A stretch of 64,000 nt of DNA from Enterobacter sp. RHBSTW-00994 (GCF_013782625.1 NZ_CP056199.1:3924588-3988587), one strand, 5' to 3'. Counted from the stretch's first letter, positions 1 to 7,042 are shown. The notes: generated by a model not told the origin, from the sequence alone. A program made the numbers and translations.

Positions 1-894
1 ATCGTCACGGAGTACCTTCAACCAACTGGCCAGATAGCTTTCATGTTGAACATCACCGTAAATACCCAGCTCTGCACAAAGAAAAGCACTGCCGGTTTCG
101 GCAATAAGCTCCTCAAAGGCGTAAACCGGATCACCGAATTTTCGCGAAGAAGATGTTATCCCTTCACGGCTCAGGCGGCGGCTGTGGCCGGTTGCATGAA
201 CCAGTTCATGCAGTAGCGTGGACCAGTAATCAGCTTCAGAATTAAACTGTGAAGTCGTAGGCATCACAATTCGATCGGTTGATGGCTGATAATACGCCCG
301 GTTTTGTCGGTACGATGTGCAAACCACACCGGTTGCATTCAGTACTGACAGTACCTGCCCCTGTTGTTGTTCACTGAGTATGGAATGCCGCTCCTCTTCT
401 GCCTCTGTTGGCGGCATGCCGGCAACAGCATCCGGCAGTCCATCACACTGGGCGACATTGAAAAGTTGCAGCGGCTTCAGCATCGCAAGCGACTCCATGA
501 CGGGATTACCGTCTTTATCGAACAGCTTGTTATCGTTGCCATCCGTCGCCTGTTTCTCAAACGGTTTGTAGATGATGGCCATCGAGCTGGTTTCACCCTT
601 GCGCACCTGACCACCCACGGCTTTCGCCTGCTGGTATGTCAGCCATCGATCGGATGGAAATCCCCGCTCTTCAGCAGACATCCACAGCAAGGGTATATTC
701 ACTCCGCTGTAATGGCGGCCGGTTGTGGCATTCACCGGTAACGCGCTGCCATGTACGTTCTGTGCAGAACGCCACGGCCGGCGCCACGGTGGAACTCCTT
801 TTTCCAGGGCGGCAATGATTTTGTCGGTGACCTGCTGGTAAAGATCGGCTTTCTGAGCCGGCGCGGCCTTACGGCCGCGAATGGATTTGTTCAT
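1..894 (-). CDS. ardC: ArdC-like antirestriction protein / zincin metallopeptidase (partial, C-terminus outside window)
   Basis: The minus-strand frame is open from an ATG at 894 to the window edge, giving 298 residues without a stop. The N-terminus (MNKSIRGRKAAP, then ALEKGVPPWRRPW at about 29-41) has the look of the ArdC N-terminal ssDNA-binding domain. A zinc-protease motif HELVHATGH follows at about residues 229-237, and EELIAE further on fits the third metal ligand region. ArdC-type proteins bind single-stranded DNA and protect incoming conjugative DNA from restriction in the recipient. The gene is last of a run of small minus-strand genes, and its start lies just behind an unusual leader hairpin. 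The assignment to ArdC/zincin is strong; the exact activity of this copy is inferred. Confidence 0.88.
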   Translation of the reverse strand, partial: MNKSIRGRKAAPAQKADLYQQVTDKIIAALEKGVPPWRRPWRSAQNVHGSALPVNATTGRHYSGVNIPLLWMSAEERGFPSDRWLTYQQAKAVGGQVRKGETSSMAIIYKPFEKQATDGNDNKLFDKDGNPVMESLAMLKPLQLFNVAQCDGLPDAVAGMPPTEAEEERHSILSEQQQGQVLSVLNATGVVCTSYRQNRAYYQPSTDRIVMPTTSQFNSEADYWSTLLHELVHATGHSRRLSREGITSSSRKFGDPVYAFEELIAETGSAFLCAELGIYGDVQHESYLASWLKVLRDD

Positions 895-895
895 A

Positions 896-948
896 AGGAT
901 GCAACCTGTAAAAAAGGGCGCATCCTCCCCGGGGCGGAAGAATGCGCC
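896..948 (-). promoter_or_regulatory. Leader of ardC with two competing hairpins
   Basis: On the minus strand, AGGATGC pairs with GCATCCT (plus-strand 896-902 and 920-926), ending two bases before the ardC ATG. An alternative stem, GGCGCAT with ATGCGCC (917-923 and 942-948), shares bases 920-923 with the first, so both cannot form at once. This suggests a switchable translation leader, but no ligand or trigger is visible. Confidence 0.5.
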
Positions 949-989
949 ACCGGGAGTGGAAAAAAGTCAGAGATAGTCAGTAATACAAC

Positions 990-1613
990 CTAGCGGCGGG
1001 TTGCCGCGTAACGGAAAGAGCCATCAGACATCACCTCGCTGACGCTGCTGCGTACGCTGCGAACCGCACTCTCAAACATCGCGCGATCAGCCGGTTTCGC
1101 CCGTTTACAGTCGAGACGGATTACCCTGTCAAGCACAGACAGCGCCTGTGAGCGCCAGCTCAGACGTTCCGCATTCCCTACACAGGCAGGTAAATGCCGG
1201 AGAGACTGATCGTAGAGCCAGCGAATATTGCTGCGATATTCCTCCACCAGGACATACACCTTTTCTGGCGGACGGGTCTCCTTACGAATTGTCATACCAG
1301 TCCCCAGTGGACCGGCCGATGGCATCATAAAAAGATCGTGGTATTCGTTCAGAACGGCGTCGAATTTGCTCTGCTCCATAAAGGTCTGAAAAGCGTATTC
1401 CTTCTCGGGAATTAACAGGTCTGCATTTTCCGACCAGTTTGCATCTTTCGAGGGATTACAACCTTCCGCCCATGCCCTGAGCCATTCGCCGGGGTTTCGG
1501 TCATCCGGAACCCGGATGTATATACCAAGGTTCTTTTCAAGCAGCAGTGGCCTTTGCATACCGCCCTGCTGTGATAAAAGAGGGCGTAATTCGGTTGAGG
1601 TAAAGCGAATCAT
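990..1613 (-). CDS. Conserved hypothetical ICE protein, possibly DUF3085-like
   Basis: This 207-residue protein starts at ATG 1613, behind AAGGAG at suitable spacing. There is no signal peptide or membrane segment. The stretch from LRPLL through GIYI to RAWAEGCNPSKDANW at about residues 10-60 recalls the DUF3085 family, which is common in accessory modules of conjugative elements. That match is a memory-based impression and no catalytic motif is seen. It sits between two other small minus-strand genes and ardC, with the same kind of hairpin leader as its neighbours, so it probably belongs to the early-transfer accessory set. The function is unknown. Confidence 0.65.
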   Translation of the reverse strand: MIRFTSTELRPLLSQQGGMQRPLLLEKNLGIYIRVPDDRNPGEWLRAWAEGCNPSKDANWSENADLLIPEKEYAFQTFMEQSKFDAVLNEYHDLFMMPSAGPLGTGMTIRKETRPPEKVYVLVEEYRSNIRWLYDQSLRHLPACVGNAERLSWRSQALSVLDRVIRLDCKRAKPADRAMFESAVRSVRSSVSEVMSDGSFRYAATRR

Positions 1614-1618
1614 CAGGA

Positions 1619-1638
1619 CTCCTTAAATTAATAAGGAG
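1619..1638 (-). promoter_or_regulatory. Hairpin covering the Shine-Dalgarno of the 207-residue gene
   Basis: The transcript would contain CTCCTTA, a six-base loop and TAAGGAG (plus-strand 1619-1638). The right arm is the ribosome-binding site of the gene starting at 1613. Just upstream, GGAGGGA/TCCCTCC and ACCTTCCC/GGGGAGGT offer competing stems within 1640-1675. Confidence 0.5.
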
Positions 1639-1694
1639 GAGACCTCCCCTGGAGGGAAGGTCCCTCCGGGAAGTGTTAATCAGTCAGAACTGAT

Positions 1695-2003
1695 TCAGTC
1701 GAAACGGTAACGCAGCCAGGCCATCTGCTGCGCCATCTGCCGTCCCGCCCGTAAAGCCTTACGTGCGGAGGCAAACTGACCGGCGCTGGCCAGTTGCTGA
1801 TACTGCCAGTCACGCGAACTGTAGCCCGTTCTGCGTGAAATGATGGCGGTAAAACCCCCTTCAGACTGAACGACCTCGGCGCGGAAACTGCTGTGACCGC
1901 TACGGTTGGTGAACCATTCGGCCTGCTGCTGCCGCATTGCTTCTGAAATGCGGCTGAGGACGCGCGTGGTATGGGTGATAAACAACAGTATTATACTGCT
2001 CAT
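1695..2003 (-). CDS. Small hypothetical protein (102 aa)
   Basis: The chosen ATG at 2003 has AAGGAG six bases upstream; the frame is open further upstream to 2039. The first 20 residues (MSSIILLFITHTTRVLSRI) are hydrophobic enough for a membrane anchor or signal-like segment. The rest is rich in Arg, Gln and Ala (ASARKALRAGRQMAQQMAWLRYRF at the end) and has no recognisable domain. It is one of the short minus-strand genes upstream of ardC, each with its own leader hairpin, which suggests a shared mode of expression. No function can be assigned. Confidence 0.6.
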   Translation of the reverse strand: MSSIILLFITHTTRVLSRISEAMRQQQAEWFTNRSGHSSFRAEVVQSEGGFTAIISRRTGYSSRDWQYQQLASAGQFASARKALRAGRQMAQQMAWLRYRFD

Positions 2004-2036
2004 GGTTTTCTCCTTAGTTAATGCGGAGAAAACCAT
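2002..2036 (-). promoter_or_regulatory. Perfect 12-bp inverted repeat enclosing SD and start codon
   Basis: Plus-strand ATGGTTTTCTCC (2002-2013) is exactly complementary to GGAGAAAACCAT (2025-2036), with an 11-base loop. In the transcript the downstream arm holds both the GGAG ribosome-binding site and part of the start codon at 2003. This is the strongest of five such leaders in this module. Confidence 0.6.
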
Positions 2037-2157
2037 CACCGCAGATGCAGGGAGGTTGTCCCCGCATGGGTTGGTACATCAGTTATAAGCTGGCTTCATT
2101 CAGAAAACACAGCCACTTCCGTATGGAGAAAGTCCCCATAGGGTTCAGTGCATCACG

Positions 2158-2523
2158 TCAAAAATCAGCATCGCTGCGTTCCATAGACAGAAAGGCCTCT
2201 TCGTCTTTGACTGCGCTTTTGTAGAAATATGTCCAGGCTTCTTTATCAATACCTTCTGCCATGCGGCAGAGGTCGTTAAAGAATGCCTCCCATGATCCCG
2301 GTATAAGTTTTCGAACATACAGTTCAGCCAGTTCCCGGGCAACAGAAGCCATATCCCAGACGTAATACGGAAAGCCGTCTTCATCTGTCCCGGTATTTAG
2401 GTCAAGGCGGCGAAGCGCTGCGATACTCAGCAGCTCGCCTTCAGCTTTAGCCAGTGCAACTTTGTGAGCATTACGCTCGCTGGCACGGATGTGAAAATCT
2501 TCGGTGAGAATTAACTCGTTCAT
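2158..2523 (-). CDS. Small hypothetical protein (121 aa)
   Basis: The start chosen is ATG 2523, with AAGGA eight bases upstream; the open frame continues upstream to 2748, but that part overlaps the previous gene. The product begins MNELILTEDFHIRASERNAH. It is acidic, with several aromatic residues (DGFPYYVWDM, AWTYFYKSA), and has no signal peptide or membrane segment. No family is recognised. It resembles the small cytoplasmic accessory proteins often found beside antirestriction genes on conjugative elements. The 5' hairpin ties it to its neighbours. Confidence 0.6.
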   Translation of the reverse strand: MNELILTEDFHIRASERNAHKVALAKAEGELLSIAALRRLDLNTGTDEDGFPYYVWDMASVARELAELYVRKLIPGSWEAFFNDLCRMAEGIDKEAWTYFYKSAVKDEEAFLSMERSDADF

Positions 2524-2525
2524 AA

Positions 2526-2577
2526 AGGATTCCTTAAAGAGTTGTGGAATCCTGTCCCTGACTGGGACAGAAGTCCC
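2526..2577 (-). promoter_or_regulatory. Leader hairpins of the 121-residue gene
   Basis: AGGATTCC (2526-2533) pairs with GGAATCCT (2546-2553) and sequesters the ribosome-binding site of the gene starting at 2523. TGTCCC/GGGACA (2553-2569) forms an adjacent stem, and GGGAC/GTCCC (2564-2577) is an alternative partner for it. Confidence 0.5.
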
Positions 2578-2611
2578 GTTAGGGTGAGAAAATCTTCGAC
2601 TAATAAGGCCG

Positions 2612-3025
2612 TCAGGCGATGTCTGAGAAATGGGCGCTCTGATAAAACATTTCGCGCAATTGCTCTGTAGCTTCGTCCAGCTCTTTTTCCTCGCGAGACC
2701 TGGTAACGCCCTGAAGAAAAGCTGTACTCCAGTGAAAACTGTGAACATCTGTCCCCAGAAGCGTAAGCTCGCTCACTGCTTCTTCGACAAAGGTATGTTT
2801 TATGAAGGCATGCTCAGTTGCAAAACCAACTGTATGCGCGACATGTCTGAGAAAAGTCAGGTAATCAGGAAGGCCGTCAGCAGGAACCTGAGGATCTGCG
2901 TCGACCATGAGTTTGTTATCCAGACGGTTAAGCTGAGTTTTTACGTAATCCACAATGATTTTTGCAGAAGCGGGTGAGTCACAACTCAGTAACGCGAGCG
3001 GATTGATCATTCTGGTGTAATGCAT
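2612..3025 (-). CDS. Small hypothetical protein (137 aa)
   Basis: The start at ATG 3025 has AAGGA about ten bases upstream; an in-frame ATG at 3010 is an alternative. The sequence (IIVDYVKTQLNRLDNKL near residue 25, then FATEHAFIKHTFVEEAVSEL) looks helical and soluble, with no membrane segment and no motif I recognise. It is the first gene of the accessory run that ends in ardC and lies about 125 bases downstream of the structured element at 3150-3290 on the same strand. A role in establishment of the incoming element is only a guess from position. Confidence 0.6.
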   Translation of the reverse strand: MHYTRMINPLALLSCDSPASAKIIVDYVKTQLNRLDNKLMVDADPQVPADGLPDYLTFLRHVAHTVGFATEHAFIKHTFVEEAVSELTLLGTDVHSFHWSTAFLQGVTRSREEKELDEATEQLREMFYQSAHFSDIA

Positions 3026-3029
3026 GGGT

Positions 3030-3077
3030 ACGATTCCTTATGAAAAAAGGGAATCGTCCCAAAGGGAAAGTATCCCT
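3030..3077 (-). promoter_or_regulatory. Leader hairpins of the 137-residue gene
   Basis: ACGATTCC (3030-3037) pairs with GGAATCGT (3050-3057), extended past a one-base bulge by GGG/CCC. The AAGGA ribosome-binding site lies in the stem. Upstream, AGGGA/TCCCT (3063-3077) and TCCC/GGGA (3057-3067) compete, repeating the design of the neighbouring leaders. Confidence 0.5.
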
Positions 3078-3149
3078 CAGGGTGAGAATCAGGCCAAAAA
3101 TGCCGGATGAGTAAATCAGGTGTTTGGTAGTGTGAAGTGAAGTAGAATA

Positions 3150-3290
3150 GGACCTTAACCTGTAATCAGGTTCCTGTTTGCAAAGGTTAAACAGGTTTGA
3201 ACCGCCCGAAAGCGCCATCTCTCAGGTTATGATGGCATTGGCATGTGATTACCCGAAGGCGCCTGTCTCAAATCACTCAGGCATTGGCAG
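3150..3290 (-). ncRNA. STAXI-like structured element, copy A
   Basis: On the minus strand, two tandem units of about 44 bases (plus 3201-3244 and 3247-3289) each contain GCCAATGCC, a variable stem and a TTCG-loop hairpin. The stems are GCCATC/GATGGC and GCCTG/CAGGC. A third hairpin CCTGTTT/AAACAGG (3173-3195), a fourth AACCTG/CAGGTT (3157-3172) and AAGGTCC follow. Tandem repeats with UNCG tetraloops next to antirestriction and Xer-type integrase genes are what is known of the STAXI motif. Copy B at 5299-5455 has the same layout with different stem bases. Confidence 0.55.
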
Positions 3291-3482
3291 TTGTCAGAGA
3301 CAACGTTAGCAAATTAAGCGTACACAATTCCCGCACCTCAGGCAATAGTGTCAACGCAAAGATCTTCCCACATTGTGGATTGAACCAGGACGATGAAGCC
3401 CTTAACGGGAAAGTCACTACTGCTGAGAATATCCTGAGAAAATGTGTCATGTTTAAATTGACCAGAAAAAAGGATCATATTT

Positions 3483-3728
3483 TTACATTTCATGAGCGTT
3501 TTCTTTTTCTCTCAGTGATTTCCTGAAAGTTTCAGACAGTGCGCCACGGATGAAATACAGACAGGCATAAGTACGGGTAAATTTGTCGCCGTAATGCGCA
3601 TGAGCCTCCTGTGAACAGCCCACCTCGTAATGCCCCCTGTCGATAATACGTGAAATCCTTTCCTTCCATCCCAAAAACACACGACCAATAACCAAATCCT
3701 CACCAGAAACAAAAATGCTTTTACTCAT
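3483..3728 (-). CDS. Small hypothetical protein translationally coupled to integrase (81 aa)
   Basis: The ATG at 3728 overlaps the end of the integrase gene by eight bases, so the two are probably translated together. The product (MSKSIFVSGEDLVIGRVFLG, then YEVGCSQEAHAHYGDKFTRTYACLY) has a Cys and two His in the middle but no clear domain. A small protein coupled to a recombinase could be a directionality or accessory factor, but nothing in the sequence shows this. The alternative start MFLVRIW in another frame was not preferred, because it lacks the coupling. Confidence 0.5.
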   Translation of the reverse strand: MSKSIFVSGEDLVIGRVFLGWKERISRIIDRGHYEVGCSQEAHAHYGDKFTRTYACLYFIRGALSETFRKSLREKENAHEM

Positions 3729-4611
3729 TACCCTCTACCTTATTATAAACACGAGCCACGTAATGCCCCCTGCCATCGCCATGTCCCAAATCCATTGATG
3801 CCAGAGCCTGTGCCTCTTCTTTAGTGAAACCTCTTTTCATATGATAATTTATGACATCAACAGAGTAGGCATAGCGTAAACTATGAGGCGCATATTTTCC
3901 TGTTAATCCGGACTCACGGACAACATTGCGATAACGTTCAATAGCCGTATGTAATGATGGCTTATCAATCAACTTTCCATTATTTTCATTCAAGTGTTTA
4001 AGGGACGCATTGATTGCAGCCAGGGTTGACTCACGATCTAATACCGTTGTATCTCTTGGTCGTCCTCCTTTTGTCCCAAATACAACACGTATTTTTTCGT
4101 CACCATTGAGTAAAGCTTTTTTCCAGGTACGCAACGATTTAGCAGACTGTACTGTTTCTTCTGTTCTTAACCCGAGTAATCTGGATAATCTCATTGCACA
4201 TGCAACGCCATCATCCTTTTGCTCTACACTCGTCAATACCTGCCGAAAATAAGCATCGGGAATAGCAACCTTAGTTCCATCCCGGCTCGTTTCCGAAATA
4301 CCCAGAGCCTGATTGCTCAGTTTTTCATGAGAAGGATTTGCCATGAATGTTTTCCCCGCAACACGTAACAAAGCCCGGATAGCTGCCATTTCGTTCTGAA
4401 GTGTGCGTCTGGAAATATCTTCGGAAAGGCGGCTCTTCATATACAACTCGATATGCCCCGTCTTGATATTTTTAATATCTCTGACTTGAACATTAAGTTT
4501 TAATAAACGTTCGGCAAACCTGTCCGCAATTTTCATTCGGTCAGAAACGGTTTTAAAACTTCCCCCTGCCTGCCTGGCAAGTGTTTTAAGATTTTTATTC
4601 AGTTTTGCCAT
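3721..4611 (-). CDS. Tyrosine recombinase / integrase-domain protein
   Basis: The start at ATG 4611 (MAKLNKNLKTLARQAGG) has GGAGGG six bases upstream, giving 296 residues. The N-terminal half fits a SAM-like core-binding domain. The C-terminal half shows the tyrosine recombinase signature: Arg in LLGLRTEE (about 164), HSLRY near residue 245 (HxxR), LGHGDGRG and the terminal Tyr in HYVARVYNK. It is the short integrase type found inside enterobacterial ICEs and islands, not a P4-like integrase beside a tRNA. A large inverted repeat lies immediately upstream, and a STAXI-like element about 700 bases upstream. The substrate site is unknown. Confidence 0.85.
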   Translation of the reverse strand: MAKLNKNLKTLARQAGGSFKTVSDRMKIADRFAERLLKLNVQVRDIKNIKTGHIELYMKSRLSEDISRRTLQNEMAAIRALLRVAGKTFMANPSHEKLSNQALGISETSRDGTKVAIPDAYFRQVLTSVEQKDDGVACAMRLSRLLGLRTEETVQSAKSLRTWKKALLNGDEKIRVVFGTKGGRPRDTTVLDRESTLAAINASLKHLNENNGKLIDKPSLHTAIERYRNVVRESGLTGKYAPHSLRYAYSVDVINYHMKRGFTKEEAQALASMDLGHGDGRGHYVARVYNKVEGNE

Positions 4612-4632
4612 AAACAACCCTCCATTTAAACA

Positions 4633-4678
4633 GGTGTCAGTGCTTTTCCGTCTGCGTGAACGGAAAAGCACTGACACC
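4633..4678. repeat. Perfect 19-bp inverted repeat with 8-base loop
   Basis: GGTGTCAGTGCTTTTCCGT (4633-4651) is exactly complementary to 4660-4678, with CTGCGTGA between. It lies about 20 bases upstream of the integrase start. There is no T run on either side, so it is not an ordinary terminator. It could be a recombinase or repressor site, or a single-strand fold. Confidence 0.7.
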
Positions 4679-4700
4679 GGCTGCGCCACAGCTACAGACG

Positions 4701-4994
4701 ATGAATTTCACCCCGACGGCACGGTTTATGGTTGCGCTTCCTGCGTCTCGACAGATATCTGTGCATCGGGGCGGCGAAATGTTGAGTTATTGCGAAGCTC
4801 CCCAGGTCTCTGACCTGTTCGCGGTTTGCACCGGGCTGAAATTAATCAGTCTGCTTCCACACACCAGTATGTTGACTGGCGTCGCCATCGATATCGTGTC
4901 GATTTTCTCCTTTCAGAATGAAGTCCTTACCCGTTTTTACGGAAAAGACGTTTGGTTGATAAATGAACAAGCAGTGAATGAAGTACGTTTTTAA
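4701..4994 (+). CDS. Doubtful small ORF opposite the integrase leader (97 aa)
   Basis: From ATG 4701 the frame is open for 97 residues (MNFTPTARFMVALPASRQ, FAVCTGLKLISLLPHTSML). The composition is plausible for a real protein and I have the impression of similar small ORFs in other enterobacterial islands, but no ribosome-binding site is visible and no domain is recognised. The 900-base stretch 4690-5600 otherwise holds only the STAXI-like element and short frames on both strands. Treat this as a candidate only. Confidence 0.3.
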   Translation: MNFTPTARFMVALPASRQISVHRGGEMLSYCEAPQVSDLFAVCTGLKLISLLPHTSMLTGVAIDIVSIFSFQNEVLTRFYGKDVWLINEQAVNEVRF

Positions 4995-5298
4995 GGCCCT
5001 TAAAACCTTTAAGTACGTGTTGGTCAGTTGGTAAAAAAGTTGTCGAAATGGCAGTGCGTCAGCTCTGCCAGTTATGCGCTGCGCGCGTCACTTGGTACTC
5101 GTTTCACTCGTGCACAAGTGACGCCGCGCTCCTCTGCTCTCAATGCAGTCGTGGAATATGCCCAAATGTTCCAAATGGTCATACCCACACCGCAAAGTTC
5201 GCAATGGCCAGCAGCGTCATAAAAAGTGAAAACGATAAGAAAATTGCGACCAGACAACGGCTGCAAGACGTATCTGAAAAACAGATACAGAAGTGAAA

Positions 5299-5455
5299 GG
5301 GACCTTCATCGCCAGATTCAAACTGTATGCGATCTTCGTTTTCAAAGGGTAAACGAAGTTACCGCCCGAAGGCGCCACCTCTCAGGTCACGGTGGCATTG
5401 GCATGGCGATCACCCGAAGGCGCCTCTCTCAGATCACCGAGGCATTGGCATGTTG
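5299..5455 (-). ncRNA. STAXI-like structured element, copy B
   Basis: This has the same layout as copy A: tandem units at 5361-5404 and 5408-5451 with TTCG loops (CGCC-TTCG-GGCG) and stems GCCACC/GGTGGC and GCCTC/GAGGC. A third hairpin CTTCGTTT/AAACGAAG (5334-5358) keeps the CAAAGG loop core (plus strand), and a fourth ATCGC/GCGAT stem (5308-5333) and AAGGTCC follow. The stem bases differ from copy A but pairing is kept, which supports selection on structure. On the minus strand it points toward the integrase. Confidence 0.55.
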
Positions 5456-5606
5456 CATACAACGCAACGGTACAACGAGAAAGATATTAGATCGGAGCGT
5501 GATCCTTTATCAAGTTTTTATCTGTGACATGGAAGACGAGTCTGCAGGAAACCCTCCAAAATTTGAAGGGTTCCTTTAATGATTTACATGTAATCACTAG
5601 TCACCT

Positions 5607-6752
5607 TTATGAAGGATTCTCGACGATGAACTTATCATAAATATCGTCCAGACCAGTGGCCAGACTGTGGTAAAACTCCGTATGATATTTCCCATTACAT
5701 GAATACTTTATAATCCATCCATATGAAAAATCTTTCGTTGTATATTCAATATCTAAAATTGTCACAGAACTACCGAATCGAAATAAACGTATAAGTCTGT
5801 TAAACCTGTTCAAATACTCAACTGGATTTATCTCTACATCGTAATTACTTTCTATATGCCCTATTCGTTCTGCAATGAACCAAGTTTCTGATAACATCCC
5901 TTTAATTGTTGATGGAAATAACCTACCTGCCATCAAACCATCAACAATCTCTTCATTGAATGATACGCCCTGGCAGTTTATTCTCGTCCTGACAGAATCC
6001 AAAAAATAAAAAATGAATCTTAAGTAACCACGACATTTATTATAATTCCATCTCTGGAATTCGCAAACTTCGTATTTTGTAAAAGATACACCATTAACCT
6101 TAGATGTATAACTTAATATGAATCCGACATACAACCTGGAATATTGTTCTTCAAGTTTCTCAGCTTTCTCAAAAGATACATTATTTGCCTTAACTACAGA
6201 AACCTTAAGATCAGAATGTCGGAATGATTTCTCCAACAACAGTAGCGAGAAACCATAGGAATCCTTATACCAGGTGTTATCCCGAGGAGAATATAACTCG
6301 TTTGTTTCTCCTATGATCCATTTATAATTAATCGAAAACCAGTTAGCTATCTCCTTAATCATATCCATTGAAAGAATATCAATAAACTTATCCGGATTTC
6401 GAATATGCGATAACTTGATCCCATAGCCGGAGAGCATTTTCGCCATATCAACTGTATTGATGTTATGCAATTCAAACAGCGACATAATCCTGTCATATAT
6501 TCCTTTGATTTTGTTATCAGATGCTGGTTTCATTTCCATTGAAACCACGCCGTCAAGGATCATATTAATCACCTGAGAAAGTGAAACGCCAAGAGTCTCG
6601 CTTTGCGACTGCAAGTAGGCCTTTGTTTCGGGACGAAGTCGAACTGTAGTTAATTCCTTAACGGATGTATCTTCAAGTTGTGATATGCGATCTTCAGCAA
6701 CCATATTCCCCGTTTTGATCAGGCTTTGTAGTAACTGTGTGAATCTGAACAT
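5607..6752 (-). CDS. Unknown protein with ribbon-helix-helix-like N-terminus (381 aa)
   Basis: The start at ATG 6752 has GAGG six bases upstream; ATG 6704 is an alternative. Around residues 35-70 a strand-helix-helix pattern (TTVRLRPETKAYLQSQSE, then LGVSLSQVINMILDGVV) resembles a ribbon-helix-helix DNA-binding domain. The long C-terminal part is rich in Ile, Tyr, Phe and Asn and has no family I recognise. The gene is markedly more AT-rich than its neighbours, a sign of separate acquisition. It could be a regulator or part of a defence or toxin module, but nothing proves this. Confidence 0.7.
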   Translation of the reverse strand: MFRFTQLLQSLIKTGNMVAEDRISQLEDTSVKELTTVRLRPETKAYLQSQSETLGVSLSQVINMILDGVVSMEMKPASDNKIKGIYDRIMSLFELHNINTVDMAKMLSGYGIKLSHIRNPDKFIDILSMDMIKEIANWFSINYKWIIGETNELYSPRDNTWYKDSYGFSLLLLEKSFRHSDLKVSVVKANNVSFEKAEKLEEQYSRLYVGFILSYTSKVNGVSFTKYEVCEFQRWNYNKCRGYLRFIFYFLDSVRTRINCQGVSFNEEIVDGLMAGRLFPSTIKGMLSETWFIAERIGHIESNYDVEINPVEYLNRFNRLIRLFRFGSSVTILDIEYTTKDFSYGWIIKYSCNGKYHTEFYHSLATGLDDIYDKFIVENPS

Positions 6753-7006
6753 GCCTACCCTCAAGTATGTGATTACATTTAAATAGACATTATCAGATAT
6801 AAAAACCAAAATAAAGCATCAGAGTGATTACAAATTGATGCATTTTGCCTCTTTCACTGCTCTCCTTCCTACACCACATAGAGCCAGCAGGGGTTGTCAG
6901 GCATTTGTTACTCCTTTCTTCCATAGCTAAAATTTCCTGCGCAATAACAGGGCATTACCAATAACTCTGCTGATACAACTTGAAAGCGTCCAAAAAAGAT
7001 TAATAA

Positions 7007-7026
7007 TACTGTTTATTCATACAGTA
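7007..7026 (+). promoter_or_regulatory. LexA (SOS) box
   Basis: The sequence is a near-perfect palindrome with the CTGT-N8-ACAG core (TACTG at 7007-7011, CAGTA at 7022-7026). It lies 17 bases before the start of the umuD-like reading frame, the usual place in umuD/imp/muc operons. Confidence 0.85.
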
Positions 7027-7042
7027 TTATTTGAGGTTTAGT

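Noticed and set aside
2524..2748. Longer start for the 121-residue gene
   Set aside because: The upstream part overlaps the preceding gene and has no ribosome site; the ATG at 2523 has one with ideal spacing.
3201..3289. Tandem 44-base repeats as a possible CRISPR array
   Set aside because: There are only two adjacent units in each of two places, no spacers between them and no cas genes. Stem covariation points to a structured element instead.
3245..3526. Plus-strand reading frame starting MITRRRLSQITQALA, and the matching frame at 5226-5579
   Set aside because: The shared peptide is just the translation of the STAXI-like tandem units; similarity between the two frames follows from the conserved structure, and no ribosome-binding site fits.
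5048..5296. Cys-rich 82-residue plus-strand frame as a zinc-finger regulator
   Set aside because: The Cys spacing fits no known finger and there is no ribosome-binding site; the overlapping minus-strand frame is equally plausible, so neither is annotated.
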